From NCBI GenBank assembly GCA_900769845.1, contig CAAGIF010000197.1, positions 1 through 51,676 of the forward strand: a stretch of 51,676 bases of DNA, given 5' to 3'. A program made the translations under genes and the position numbers. This document shows, piece by piece, positions 16,332 to 23,767 of this stretch. Numbering within the stretch: the stretch's first letter is position 1; each line of letters starts with the position of its first letter. Origin of the DNA: an uncultured Oscillospiraceae bacterium (lineage in GTDB: Bacteria; Bacillota_A; Clostridia; Oscillospirales; Oscillospiraceae). Below the pieces are notes generated by a model, which did not search any database, was not told the DNA's origin, and saw nothing but the letters and a program-made list of their open reading frames with translations.

Positions 16332-18227
16332 ATGATTCTTTCCATGCTTGTACTGTTAGTAATGTTTTCGGCAGGAAGCGTTTTGGCAGCCGCATTTACT
16401 GACAAAAAATACGGCGAAATTCTCCCCCTGACATGCGCTGGGATCATGGGCGTTCTATTCTTGTTTGGTTTGTGCGGCGCACTGAGATGCGGTGTATATG
16501 CGGTTATTCTTTTATGCCTGCTTGGATATATCATCGCTTTTGTACGCATTGCCAAAAAGAAGGAATGGCGGCCTTGGATAGACAAAATGTTTACACCCGC
16601 AATGATCCTGTTTGTAATCACAGCAGCAGTGTTTGCGGTTTTGGACCGCAACAAGCTGGTATCTGAGTGGGATGAATTTTCGCATTGGGCAGACGCTGTA
16701 AAGGCAATGGTTTTGCTGGATGATTTTGTTACAAATCCCGCCTCCAATTCTGCATTTAATACATATCCGCCAGCCATGGCATTGTTTCAATATATGGTTC
16801 AGCGCGTGGGACTCCGGTTCGCACAGGATGATGTTGTCATATTGGAAAATCTGATTTTCTGGTCATGGAAAATATTTGCTTTTTCTTGGTTTTTTCCGTT
16901 CCTTGAGCGTTTTTCCCAGAAAAAGCTATGTCCTTTTCTTGCAGTAACCGGAGCTGTGTTTTTAACCCCAAGCATTTTTTACGGAAATATATATACCACA
17001 GCATATATCGATGCATTCTTAAGCATGGTATGCGCCGCCGGGTTCGCAGGAATTCTTTTGTTGCCTAAAAAGGATTGGTGCTACAACGCGTTAACCCTCT
17101 CTGCATGTGTTGTGTTGGTACTGTCAAAAGATTCCGGCATTTTGTTTGCGGCGTTTTTGGCTGTTGCATACATTGTGGAAAGGATGATGCATTGCCGTTG
17201 TTGGAGTCGGCGGTTAATCCATCTTCTTGGCGCTGTGGCGGCAGTGGCATTGCCCAAATTGCTTTGGAATATGGAGATTTCATCATCGGGCGCCGCTCCA
17301 TATTTTTCGGATTCCGTAGATTTGGTGTCTCTGATCCAAACATTGGCTTTTGCAGAGAATACATACTACTGGGAAGTTATCCGTAACTACTTCACGGCGC
17401 TTTGTACCCAGGGTGTTCCGGTAACCGTGGCGTATATAGACATCCCTTATGCTGTTCTTTTCGTCGTACAGGCAGCCATGATCATCGCTATATTTACACT
17501 GCTGCGAAAACAGGATCCTCAGCGTCATATCAGCCCAGTGGCGATGGGTATTATGCTGTTGATGACGGTAGTATACACCGTGGGTTTGTGCGCCACATAT
17601 TTGATAAGCTTTTCACAATGGCAAGCGTTGAAATTGGTATCGCTTTCCCGTTATTTAAATACGGCCTTTTTGGTACAGTGGCTTGTTCTGTTGTTCATGA
17701 TGTCAGAATATCTTTGCTGTATTAAGAATAAGCAATGGCTGCTATCCCTGTCAGGATGTATTTTAGTGGTTTTAATGTCGCCGCTGGGATTAATTCTGAA
17801 TTATGTGACGGGTTATGATGCGGCGCAATCGCAGCTGATTCGCGGAAAACTGGAACCGATTGCTCAGGAAATTTGTAAATATACAGCAGAGGATGACAAA
17901 ATTTGGTTTGTGTCTCAGGAAGATGATGGATATCATTACTGGATAACCAAATTTAATGCGCGGCCGGCAGATGTCAACAATCGCGGAACTTACACCTGGA
18001 GTATGGGTGAGCCGTTTTATGAAGAAGACAGGTGGACTTGTTCGATCACAGTGGAAGAATGGACACAGATTCTGCGAAATGATTATGATTATGTGGCACT
18101 GTACCAATTGAACGATTATTTTTATGAACATTACAGTGAAGCTTTTGAGAACGCGGATGATATCTGTGAAAATGCTGTGTATCTGGTTGACAAAGATTCT
18201 GGATTGCTGAGAAAATGCGGCGAATAG
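16332..18227 (+). CDS. Large polytopic membrane protein, GT-C glycosyltransferase-like
   Basis: This 631-residue protein has roughly 11-13 transmembrane helices and a soluble tail of about 130 residues. The first large extracytoplasmic loop carries WDEFSHWADAVKAM, and about 30 residues later comes TYPPAMALFQY. An acidic residue in the first loop plus a Y-P-P motif is typical of GT-C transferases that use polyprenyl-linked sugars outside the membrane. ATG 16332 is preferred over the upstream TTG because AAGGGGG lies about 6 nt before it. A clear terminator follows. A role in adding a side-chain sugar to the polymer is an inference; the family is not one I can name firmly. Confidence 0.62.
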   Translation: MILSMLVLLVMFSAGSVLAAAFTDKKYGEILPLTCAGIMGVLFLFGLCGALRCGVYAVILLCLLGYIIAFVRIAKKKEWRPWIDKMFTPAMILFVITAAVFAVLDRNKLVSEWDEFSHWADAVKAMVLLDDFVTNPASNSAFNTYPPAMALFQYMVQRVGLRFAQDDVVILENLIFWSWKIFAFSWFFPFLERFSQKKLCPFLAVTGAVFLTPSIFYGNIYTTAYIDAFLSMVCAAGFAGILLLPKKDWCYNALTLSACVVLVLSKDSGILFAAFLAVAYIVERMMHCRCWSRRLIHLLGAVAAVALPKLLWNMEISSSGAAPYFSDSVDLVSLIQTLAFAENTYYWEVIRNYFTALCTQGVPVTVAYIDIPYAVLFVVQAAMIIAIFTLLRKQDPQRHISPVAMGIMLLMTVVYTVGLCATYLISFSQWQALKLVSLSRYLNTAFLVQWLVLLFMMSEYLCCIKNKQWLLSLSGCILVVLMSPLGLILNYVTGYDAAQSQLIRGKLEPIAQEICKYTAEDDKIWFVSQEDDGYHYWITKFNARPADVNNRGTYTWSMGEPFYEEDRWTCSITVEEWTQILRNDYDYVALYQLNDYFYEHYSEAFENADDICENAVYLVDKDSGLLRKCGE

Positions 18228-18248
18228 TATTCACAGTCAGACGCTATA

Positions 18249-18287
18249 TCCCCCTACCATCAAAAAAGAGTTGGTAGGGGGATTTTT
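18249..18287 (+). terminator. Terminator of the polysaccharide region
   Basis: TCCCCCTACCA (18249-18259) pairs perfectly with TGGTAGGGGGA (18272-18282), followed by TTTTT. It starts 22 nt after the stop of the GT-C-like gene. Confidence 0.92.
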
Positions 18288-18313
18288 CCTCATAATTCCA
18301 AGCGATGCAGGTG

Positions 18314-18371
18314 ACAAAACGAAGGCCGGCTTACAGCGAGCTTGCTGATATGCAAACTCACCGCAAGCCGG
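18314..18371 (-). terminator. Structured 3' region of the phage-tail-like pair, possible terminator
   Basis: CCGGCTT (18326-18332) pairs with AAGCCGG (18365-18371), with a smaller CAGC/GCTG hairpin (18334-18347) inside. On the minus strand it is followed by a T-rich stretch (TTCGTTTTGT). It lies 21 nt past the stop of the phosphoesterase gene. Confidence 0.45.
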
Positions 18372-18392
18372 GGTCAAACTTGATGTATCCTG

Positions 18393-19526
18393 TCAAACAG
18401 GTTGTACTATCGGAATCTGGAAATTGTAAACCGTTGCCGTGTTGTCAACCTTCCAGACATTCAGCCGCTGCTTCGTCCTGTCCACATTGACGAAATAGAA
18501 CGGCATATTGTCACAATAATAAGCATCGAAAATATAGACAGGAATGTTGCCATTCTGCCACATATACTTGTCGCAATGCTCATGTCCTGCGAAACAACAA
18601 ATCAGGTCGGAATTGCAGTTGGTAAAATCATAGGCGTGAATGTTGCCGTAGGAATCCTTTACTGTTCCGCTTGCCTTATTTTTGCGGTCAATCAGCATTT
18701 GGTCGAGAGATGTTTCGGCAGCATTTACTACTGTGCCGACTCCAACGGACATTCCACCGCCACCACCTTGGCTTCCGTCTTCCACAGGGGGATGTGTCCA
18801 ATCAGATGCGGTTTGCCTTGCAAACGGCTGAACATGGGAAAGCAACACAATATCGTACCCATCAGCAGCCGAAAGTATCTGCACAATAGCCGCCATACTT
18901 TCCTCGCCTATATTGTAATGGCTGTAACCGCCCAAGGCATGGTCATACTCCCAACCGCCAATGACCACATACTTGATTTTCCTAGCTTCGTCAATCATGT
19001 ATTCAATACCATAGTCATTGTACTTGTGATTGCCGTTATAAGCAGAATTATCAAAGTAGGTGTTTAATGCGGCGAGGTGTTCCCCGGTCAGGATGTTGTT
19101 ATTAACCGTTCCGTACCATGTGTCATGGTTGCCCCAAATGTTGATTTGTCTGTTTTTCGGAATACCGGAAAGGCAGGACGCCATGTTTTGGAATCCCGTT
19201 ACGGAATAATTGCCAACTGCATCACCCAAACCGATACAGGCAGAAGAATCCGCCCACGGAATGGCTTTGCTCAAATACCGGAACAAGGTGTTATTTGCGG
19301 TTAGTCTGTCGTGCTGGTCGGTATGGACAACCACAGGAACAACGGTAGCATCAGCCCTTGCTTCGGCAAGCCACGCATCCCTTGCCGACAGAATTGCTCT
19401 TTCGTAGTCGGTAGTGGTTTCATTATGGTCACCAATTAGGTTTCCGTGGATGTTATAAGCAGTTACAACATTACCCATGAGGTCATGCGGTGTTGCGGTG
19501 TTGCCATAAATGTCATATACACTCAT
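18393..19526 (-). CDS. Phage-tail-type calcineurin-like metallophosphoesterase
   Basis: This is a 377-residue protein. The first 30 residues hold three short repeats of the form [YH][DN][IL]xGN (YDIYGN, HDLMGN, YNIHGN). Such N-termini occur on tail-associated enzymes of Firmicute phages and probably dock onto a fibre. The rest is a full calcineurin-like domain: HTDQHD (68-73), GLGDAVGN (99-106), WGNHDTW (131-137), LLSHVQP (228-234) and AGHEH (313-317). All metal ligands are therefore kept. A GGGGG linker lies at 254-258. There is no signal peptide. It starts 15 nt after the fibre-like gene, in one transcript. Substrate is unknown; phosphodiester-linked decorations of a surface polymer are a reasonable guess from context. 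Confidence 0.72.
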   Translation of the reverse strand: MSVYDIYGNTATPHDLMGNVVTAYNIHGNLIGDHNETTTDYERAILSARDAWLAEARADATVVPVVVHTDQHDRLTANNTLFRYLSKAIPWADSSACIGLGDAVGNYSVTGFQNMASCLSGIPKNRQINIWGNHDTWYGTVNNNILTGEHLAALNTYFDNSAYNGNHKYNDYGIEYMIDEARKIKYVVIGGWEYDHALGGYSHYNIGEESMAAIVQILSAADGYDIVLLSHVQPFARQTASDWTHPPVEDGSQGGGGGMSVGVGTVVNAAETSLDQMLIDRKNKASGTVKDSYGNIHAYDFTNCNSDLICCFAGHEHCDKYMWQNGNIPVYIFDAYYCDNMPFYFVNVDRTKQRLNVWKVDNTATVYNFQIPIVQPV

Positions 19527-19541
19527 GTTCCGTCACCACCC

Positions 19542-20828
19542 TTACGCATAGGGAGTCAAGCTGAGTTTTCTAGCATCATCCCTCATTCTTTCGCTGTTAC
19601 CCGAAAGAATAAAGTACGCTGCAGTTTCCGGAATATCAATGTCAACATATGCTCCCAGGGTTACAGAGTCGCTCATTGCATACCCAAATGTGCCAACATG
19701 ATTCTTGTCGGCATCATAAAAAGCATTATCCGTAGCGCCCTGCTGTACGGGGGAATCCGTTATCGCTGTCACCCGCAGCTTCGATGCGCCCTTACAATAC
19801 AGATACGGTGTGCGCCCCCACCCGCTGTAAGCCTTGATTTCTCCCGTGTTCTTATCGGGATATTCGTTGGGAATTGTTGTGAATGTATATGCTACACCAT
19901 CTGTCCATGCGGTTTCATTGGAAACGCCGGTATCCTCGCCGCCAGAATCAGCCGCACCGGTAACCGTGAAAACAGCGGTCATGCCTTGGTAAGTCACGGT
20001 AATGATATTGCTGCCCTCTGCGATAGTGCCAGACAGGGTGTACCCGGTCACAGCCTCACTTGTACCATCAGAATAACGGGCAGTAACCACAATACCCGTC
20101 AGGTCAGCCACAGCCGTTCCCACCGGCACCGAGCCGCCTCTGTATGTTGCGGAAATGCCGGTCAGGATCACTTCGGTTTCGCCGCTGTCACCGCTGGAAT
20201 CGCCGCCAATACCAAATGCAGTCTGGAATGCGGCGTATGCAGCAGAGGCATTTTCCGCATAGGCGGCAATCTTGAACATGCCGTCAAGGGCTGCAATCTG
20301 CGCTGAAGTCAAAGCGGAACTTTGGGGAGCCTCCGGCGCTTCGATGGGGTTTTCTGCCAAATATGCTGCAATGCCGGCAGCGATCTGAGTTTCTGTTATG
20401 GGTTGTTTTTTGAGTTGATTGATTTCTGTTTGGAGCTGGGTCCAGACAGAAAGTTTTAAATCTGCGGACGGATCGGCATTCGCATTTGCGCCGGGCAGGA
20501 TCTTACCGCAATCTGCCCAGGTGGTAGGCATCACCAATTTGCCATCCGGCGTATGGCCTTCCACACCCAGGAACAGGTGCATACCGGCTTGCATTACCTC
20601 ATGGGCTACCGCGGCGCTTGTCCCAATGTCCAGAACCGTCCGGGTTTCGCCGCTTTCAGCTCCCCATTTGCCGCATCTGCAAACCAGATTCTTCGTTAGA
20701 CCTTTCCATGCGTCATCATACTCCACTGTAACCGGGATGCCCACCATCCCGGAGGTCAGAGGGCCGCTTACGCAAGCCCGGGATTTTGCGCCGATGATCG
20801 TTAGTGTGATATTTGTCAAATCCACCAT
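19542..20828 (-). CDS. Phage tail-fibre-like protein with Ig-like and putative receptor-binding domains
   Basis: This is a protein of up to 428 residues with mosaic structure. Residues 1-120 look like a phage baseplate/tail attachment region (VGIPVTVEYDDAWKGL, then a V-M-Q-A-G-M-H-L-F-L-G-V-E-G core). Residues 124-205 form a helical linker (SVWTQLQTEINQLKKQ) plus an Ala-rich stretch. Residues 219-290 form a bacterial Ig-like (Big_3-type) domain. The C-terminal part, about 305-428, looks like a jelly-roll binding domain (PYLYCKGASKLRVTA, NAFYDADKNHVGTF). AGGAG abuts ATG 20828, so TTG 20819, 9 nt further on, may be the true start. No capsid, integrase, holin or lysin gene is near. Confidence 0.62.
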   Translation of the reverse strand: MVDLTNITLTIIGAKSRACVSGPLTSGMVGIPVTVEYDDAWKGLTKNLVCRCGKWGAESGETRTVLDIGTSAAVAHEVMQAGMHLFLGVEGHTPDGKLVMPTTWADCGKILPGANANADPSADLKLSVWTQLQTEINQLKKQPITETQIAAGIAAYLAENPIEAPEAPQSSALTSAQIAALDGMFKIAAYAENASAAYAAFQTAFGIGGDSSGDSGETEVILTGISATYRGGSVPVGTAVADLTGIVVTARYSDGTSEAVTGYTLSGTIAEGSNIITVTYQGMTAVFTVTGAADSGGEDTGVSNETAWTDGVAYTFTTIPNEYPDKNTGEIKAYSGWGRTPYLYCKGASKLRVTAITDSPVQQGATDNAFYDADKNHVGTFGYAMSDSVTLGAYVDIDIPETAAYFILSGNSERMRDDARKLSLTPYA

Positions 20829-20887
20829 CTCCTGTATCGAAATTGAAAGGTACCCTGTGTGATTCTTATTCGCTCGGTTAAGACCAT
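20816..20887 (-). CDS. Possible 23-residue leader peptide ahead of the tail-fibre-like gene
   Basis: A short frame starts at ATG 20887 behind a strong GGGAGGG site with proper spacing. It encodes 23 residues (MVLTERIRITQ..., ending RYRRWWI) and stops at 20816-20818, inside the start region of the next gene. This arrangement allows translational coupling, which would help a downstream gene whose own Shine-Dalgarno abuts its ATG. It has no recognisable homology, and length alone cannot prove it is translated. Confidence 0.35.
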   Translation of the reverse strand: MVLTERIRITQGTFQFRYRRWWI

Positions 20888-20921
20888 CACACCCTCCCTT
20901 TGTCCTTAATCGCTACAAGTC

Positions 20922-20951
20922 ACACAGTTGCACATAACTGTGCACCTGTGT
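20922..20951. promoter_or_regulatory. 30-bp dyad upstream of the phage-tail-like pair, candidate operator
   Basis: ACACAG-T-TGCACA (20922-20934), a 4-bp centre (TAAC) and TGTGCA-C-CTGTGT (20939-20951) form 13-bp arms with one mismatch. It lies 35 nt upstream of the small leader frame and downstream of the glf terminator. No strong -35/-10 pair is visible; weak elements lie at about 20954-20981 on the minus strand. The remaining part of the 357-bp gap 20829-21185 is glf 3' sequence. Confidence 0.5.
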
Positions 20952-20986
20952 CATATGTTTGGACAATCATAATGCAAATGGCATAT

Positions 20987-21026
20987 AAAAAAGCCCCGTC
21001 TATGAGAATTTTCTCAGAAACGGGGC
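20987..21026 (-). terminator. Terminator of glf
   Basis: On the minus strand GCCCCGT (complement of 21020-21026) pairs with ACGGGGC (complement of 20993-20999), with an inner GAGAA/TTCTC stem, followed by TTTTTT (20987-20992). It isolates glf from the tail-like genes. Confidence 0.85.
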
Positions 21027-21185
21027 AAATCCCTGGATTTCAAACGCACAGATGTGCTTTGTAATAATATTGATTTGTTTCAGCATACCCAGGCGCATAC
21101 TCCGGTGATCCTACTGTTTTGGCAGGGAGACCGTGTTCCACAATTCTTTATTCCGGATCTTTCCTTTTCACCGTTCGTCTTACCG

Positions 21186-22292
21186 TTATCCGTCAGCCTG
21201 GAGAATATGCTCCAAATCATTCAAAGCAGCCCGGATGACTTTGTCCATGTCATAATACTGATATTGTCCCAATCGACCGCCGAAGATCACATGCTTCTCC
21301 TGCTCAGCCAGGCGCTTGTATGCAGCATACAGCGCATTATTTTCGCTGTCATTCACAGGGTAGTACGGTTCCATTCCCGGAGCCCACTCCGCCGAGTATT
21401 CCCTACTGATAATGGTGGTGGGCTGGGTGCCGAATTCAAAGTGCTTGTGCTCGATAATTCGGGTATAGGGAACCTCCCTGGCAGTATAGTTTACAACGGC
21501 GTTGCCCTGATAATCTTCCATGGGAAGCTCTTCTGTTTCAAACCGAATAGAACGATATTTCAGCGCGCCCAGGCGGTATCCAAAATACTCATCGATGCAG
21601 CCGGTGTAAATGATATTCCGGGCGATGTTGGGATTTTCTGCCATCAGTGCGGAAAAATCCGTGGAAAGCCGCACCTCTATGCCGCTCAGCATTTTTTCAA
21701 TCACGGCGGTATAGCCGCCAATGGGAATGCCCTGGTAACGGTCGTTGAAATAATTATTGTTGTAGGTAAAGCGGCAGGGAAGTCGCTTGATGATAAACGC
21801 GGGAAGGTCACGGCAGTCCCTGCCCCATTGCTTTTCCGTGTAGCCTTTCACCAGCTTGGTATACACATCCGTACCCACCAGGCTGAGGGCCTGTTCCTCC
21901 AGATTCCTGGGGGATTCTATTTTCAACGCCGCTACCTGTTCTGCGATTTTCTGCTTTGCCTCCGCGGGAGTGCGGATGCCCCACATTTTGGAAAAGGTAT
22001 TCATATTGAAGGGCAGGTTGTAAAGCTCATCATGATATACTGCAATGGGGCTGTTGATGTAATTGTTGAATTCAGCGAACTGATTGACATATTCCCAGAT
22101 TTCCTTGTCACTGGTATGGAAAATGTGCGCGCCGTATTTGTGCACCTGAATACCGGAAATCTGCTGGGTGTAGATATTTCCCGCAATATGATCTCTGCGA
22201 TCGATCACAAGGCAATGCTTGCCGCATTTTGCCAGTTCATAGGCGACAACAGCACCGTATAGGCCAGCGCCTACAATCAGATAATCGTACAT
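21186..22292 (-). CDS. glf: UDP-galactopyranose mutase
   Basis: This 368-residue FAD enzyme interconverts UDP-galactopyranose and UDP-galactofuranose. The N-terminal dinucleotide-binding motif is YLIVGAGLYGAVVAYELA, and GNIYTQQISGIQVHKYGAHIFHT follows, a Glf hallmark. The substrate-binding YTEKQWGRD and the NNNYFNDRYQGIPIGGY segments are also intact. ATG 22292 is preferred over the ATG 9 nt upstream because AAAGGA is then 8 nt ahead. It has its own promoter, a long leader and a terminator. It supplies the donor for the GlfT2-like transferase at 9958-10860, while galE next door supplies UDP-galactose. Confidence 0.95.
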   Translation of the reverse strand: MYDYLIVGAGLYGAVVAYELAKCGKHCLVIDRRDHIAGNIYTQQISGIQVHKYGAHIFHTSDKEIWEYVNQFAEFNNYINSPIAVYHDELYNLPFNMNTFSKMWGIRTPAEAKQKIAEQVAALKIESPRNLEEQALSLVGTDVYTKLVKGYTEKQWGRDCRDLPAFIIKRLPCRFTYNNNYFNDRYQGIPIGGYTAVIEKMLSGIEVRLSTDFSALMAENPNIARNIIYTGCIDEYFGYRLGALKYRSIRFETEELPMEDYQGNAVVNYTAREVPYTRIIEHKHFEFGTQPTTIISREYSAEWAPGMEPYYPVNDSENNALYAAYKRLAEQEKHVIFGGRLGQYQYYDMDKVIRAALNDLEHILQADG

Positions 22293-22511
22293 AAGCAGCA
22301 TCCTTTCGATAGTCGTATCCTGCTGGATTTTTTGTATCTGTTATTCCGTAAGGATATTGTTATAAGAAGTTCTCGGGAAACACAGCGCCGGGACATGGAC
22401 ATCAGAAAGACCGTTCTGAAGTACAGGATTCGTAGTATTTGCATTCCATATCCTCTTGCTGTAAACTTACAACTGCAAAACATTCAAAGTCCCCGTCTGC
22501 CTTTGTTTTTC

Positions 22512-22540
22512 ATTATATCGTATGTCATCGGATTTGTAAA
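22512..22540 (-). promoter_or_regulatory. Promoter of glf
   Basis: On the minus strand TTTACA (22535-22540), a 17-bp spacer and TATAAT (22512-22517). The upstream AATTGCGCGG plus the -35 region repeats the polysaccharide operon promoter with one mismatch. Transcription from here gives a leader of about 210 nt. The 390-bp gap 22293-22682 contains this leader, the two promoters and no gene that I can support. Confidence 0.78.
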
Positions 22541-22618
22541 CCGCGCAATTGCCGGCAATCCTCTCGAAGCCCCGGATCTCCGGTTCCGGCGGAGGTGAAT
22601 TATTTCCCATATCCGCAC

Positions 22619-22647
22619 TTGCTTTTTTTCCCGTCCGAGAGTAGAAT
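22619..22647 (+). promoter_or_regulatory. Promoter of galE
   Basis: TTGCTT (22619-22624), a 17-bp spacer and TAGAAT (22642-22647), with GGAGG 7 nt ahead of ATG 22683. Confidence 0.65.
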
Positions 22648-22682
22648 GAAAGGAGAAAACTATAACAAACGGAGGACTTATT

Positions 22683-23699
22683 ATGAATGTTCTGGTTACC
22701 GGAGGCGCCGGCTATATCGGTTCCCACACCTGCGTGGAACTGCTGGAAAACGGCTACGGCGTCATCGTCATCGACAATCTGTGCAACAGCAATCCCAAGA
22801 GCCTGGACCGTGTCCGGGAACTCACCGGTAAAGAAGTCACCTTCTATGAAGGCGATGTCCGGGATGAAGCCCTGCTGCGAAAGATCTTCGCAAACCACGA
22901 CATTTGCTGCGTCATTCACTTTGCAGGTCTGAAAGCCGTGGGTGAAAGCGTATCCATCCCCTGGAAATACTATGATAACAACCTGAATTCCACCCTGGTC
23001 CTGACCAAGGTGATGGAAGAAGTGGGCATGAAGAACATCATCTTCTCCTCCTCCGCCACCGTCTACACTGCGGATAATGAGATGCCCCTGCGGGAAAACA
23101 GCCGCACCGGCTGCTGCACCAACCCCTACGGCTGGACCAAGTACATGACCGAACAGATCCTCTCCGGCATCGCCCATGCAGATAAGGCCTGGGGCATCGT
23201 GCTGCTGCGGTATTTCAACCCCATCGGCGCCCATATTTCCGGCAGGATCGGCGAAGATCCCCGGGGTATTCCCAACAATCTGATGCCCTACATCACCCAG
23301 GTGGCCATTGGCCGCCGGGAGTTCCTGAGCATTTACGGAAACGACTACGACACCCACGACGGCACCGGCGTCCGGGATTATATTCATGTGGTGGATCTGG
23401 CGAAGGGTCATGTAGCCGCAGTCAAGTATGTGCTGGAGCATCCCGGCTGTGAGGTGTTCAATCTGGGCACCGGCACCGGCTACAGTGTGCTGGACATGGT
23501 CAAGGCCTTCAACGAGGCAAACGGCCTGGATCTGCCCTACAAGATCGTGGACCGCCGCCCCGGCGACATCGGCACCTGCTATGCAGATCCCGCCAAGAGC
23601 GCCGAACTGCTGGGTTGGAGGGCAGAAAAATCCCTGACAGACATGTGTCGGGACTCCTGGAGATGGCAGAGCCAGAACCCCCAGGGTTTCGGAGAATAA
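22683..23699 (+). CDS. galE: UDP-glucose 4-epimerase
   Basis: This 338-residue short-chain dehydrogenase/reductase interconverts UDP-glucose and UDP-galactose. The NAD-binding loop GGAGYIGSH is at residues 7-15. The catalytic Ser/Thr region is SSSATVY and the Tyr-Lys pair is in YGWTKYM. GVRDYIHVVDLAKGH and NLGTGTGYSV are standard GalE segments, and the length is normal. It is divergent from glf with separate promoters, and both feed UDP-galactofuranose synthesis for the glycan. A shared hairpin terminator follows. Confidence 0.96.
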   Translation: MNVLVTGGAGYIGSHTCVELLENGYGVIVIDNLCNSNPKSLDRVRELTGKEVTFYEGDVRDEALLRKIFANHDICCVIHFAGLKAVGESVSIPWKYYDNNLNSTLVLTKVMEEVGMKNIIFSSSATVYTADNEMPLRENSRTGCCTNPYGWTKYMTEQILSGIAHADKAWGIVLLRYFNPIGAHISGRIGEDPRGIPNNLMPYITQVAIGRREFLSIYGNDYDTHDGTGVRDYIHVVDLAKGHVAAVKYVLEHPGCEVFNLGTGTGYSVLDMVKAFNEANGLDLPYKIVDRRPGDIGTCYADPAKSAELLGWRAEKSLTDMCRDSWRWQSQNPQGFGE

Positions 23700-23716
23700 T
23701 AGCCAAAAACAAGAAT

Positions 23717-23754
23717 ACGCCTGCGCGGCAACTGCCGCGCAGGCGTTCTGTTTT
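23717..23754. terminator. Bidirectional terminator between galE and the capA-like gene
   Basis: ACGCCTGCGCGGCA (23717-23730) pairs perfectly with TGCCGCGCAGGCGT (23733-23746). T-rich sequence follows on both strands (TCTGTTTT on plus, ATTCTTGTTTTT on minus). Confidence 0.85.
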
Positions 23755-23767
23755 GACTTAAAGGAAC

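Noticed and set aside
18393..20828. Diversity-generating retroelement linked to the fibre-like gene
   Set aside because: No reverse transcriptase, no template/variable repeat pair and no C-type-lectin ending are visible in the window.
21054..22262. Plus-strand frame of about 400 codons opposite glf
   Set aside because: Glf on the minus strand is certain; the opposite frame has no motif and runs through the glf 3' region.
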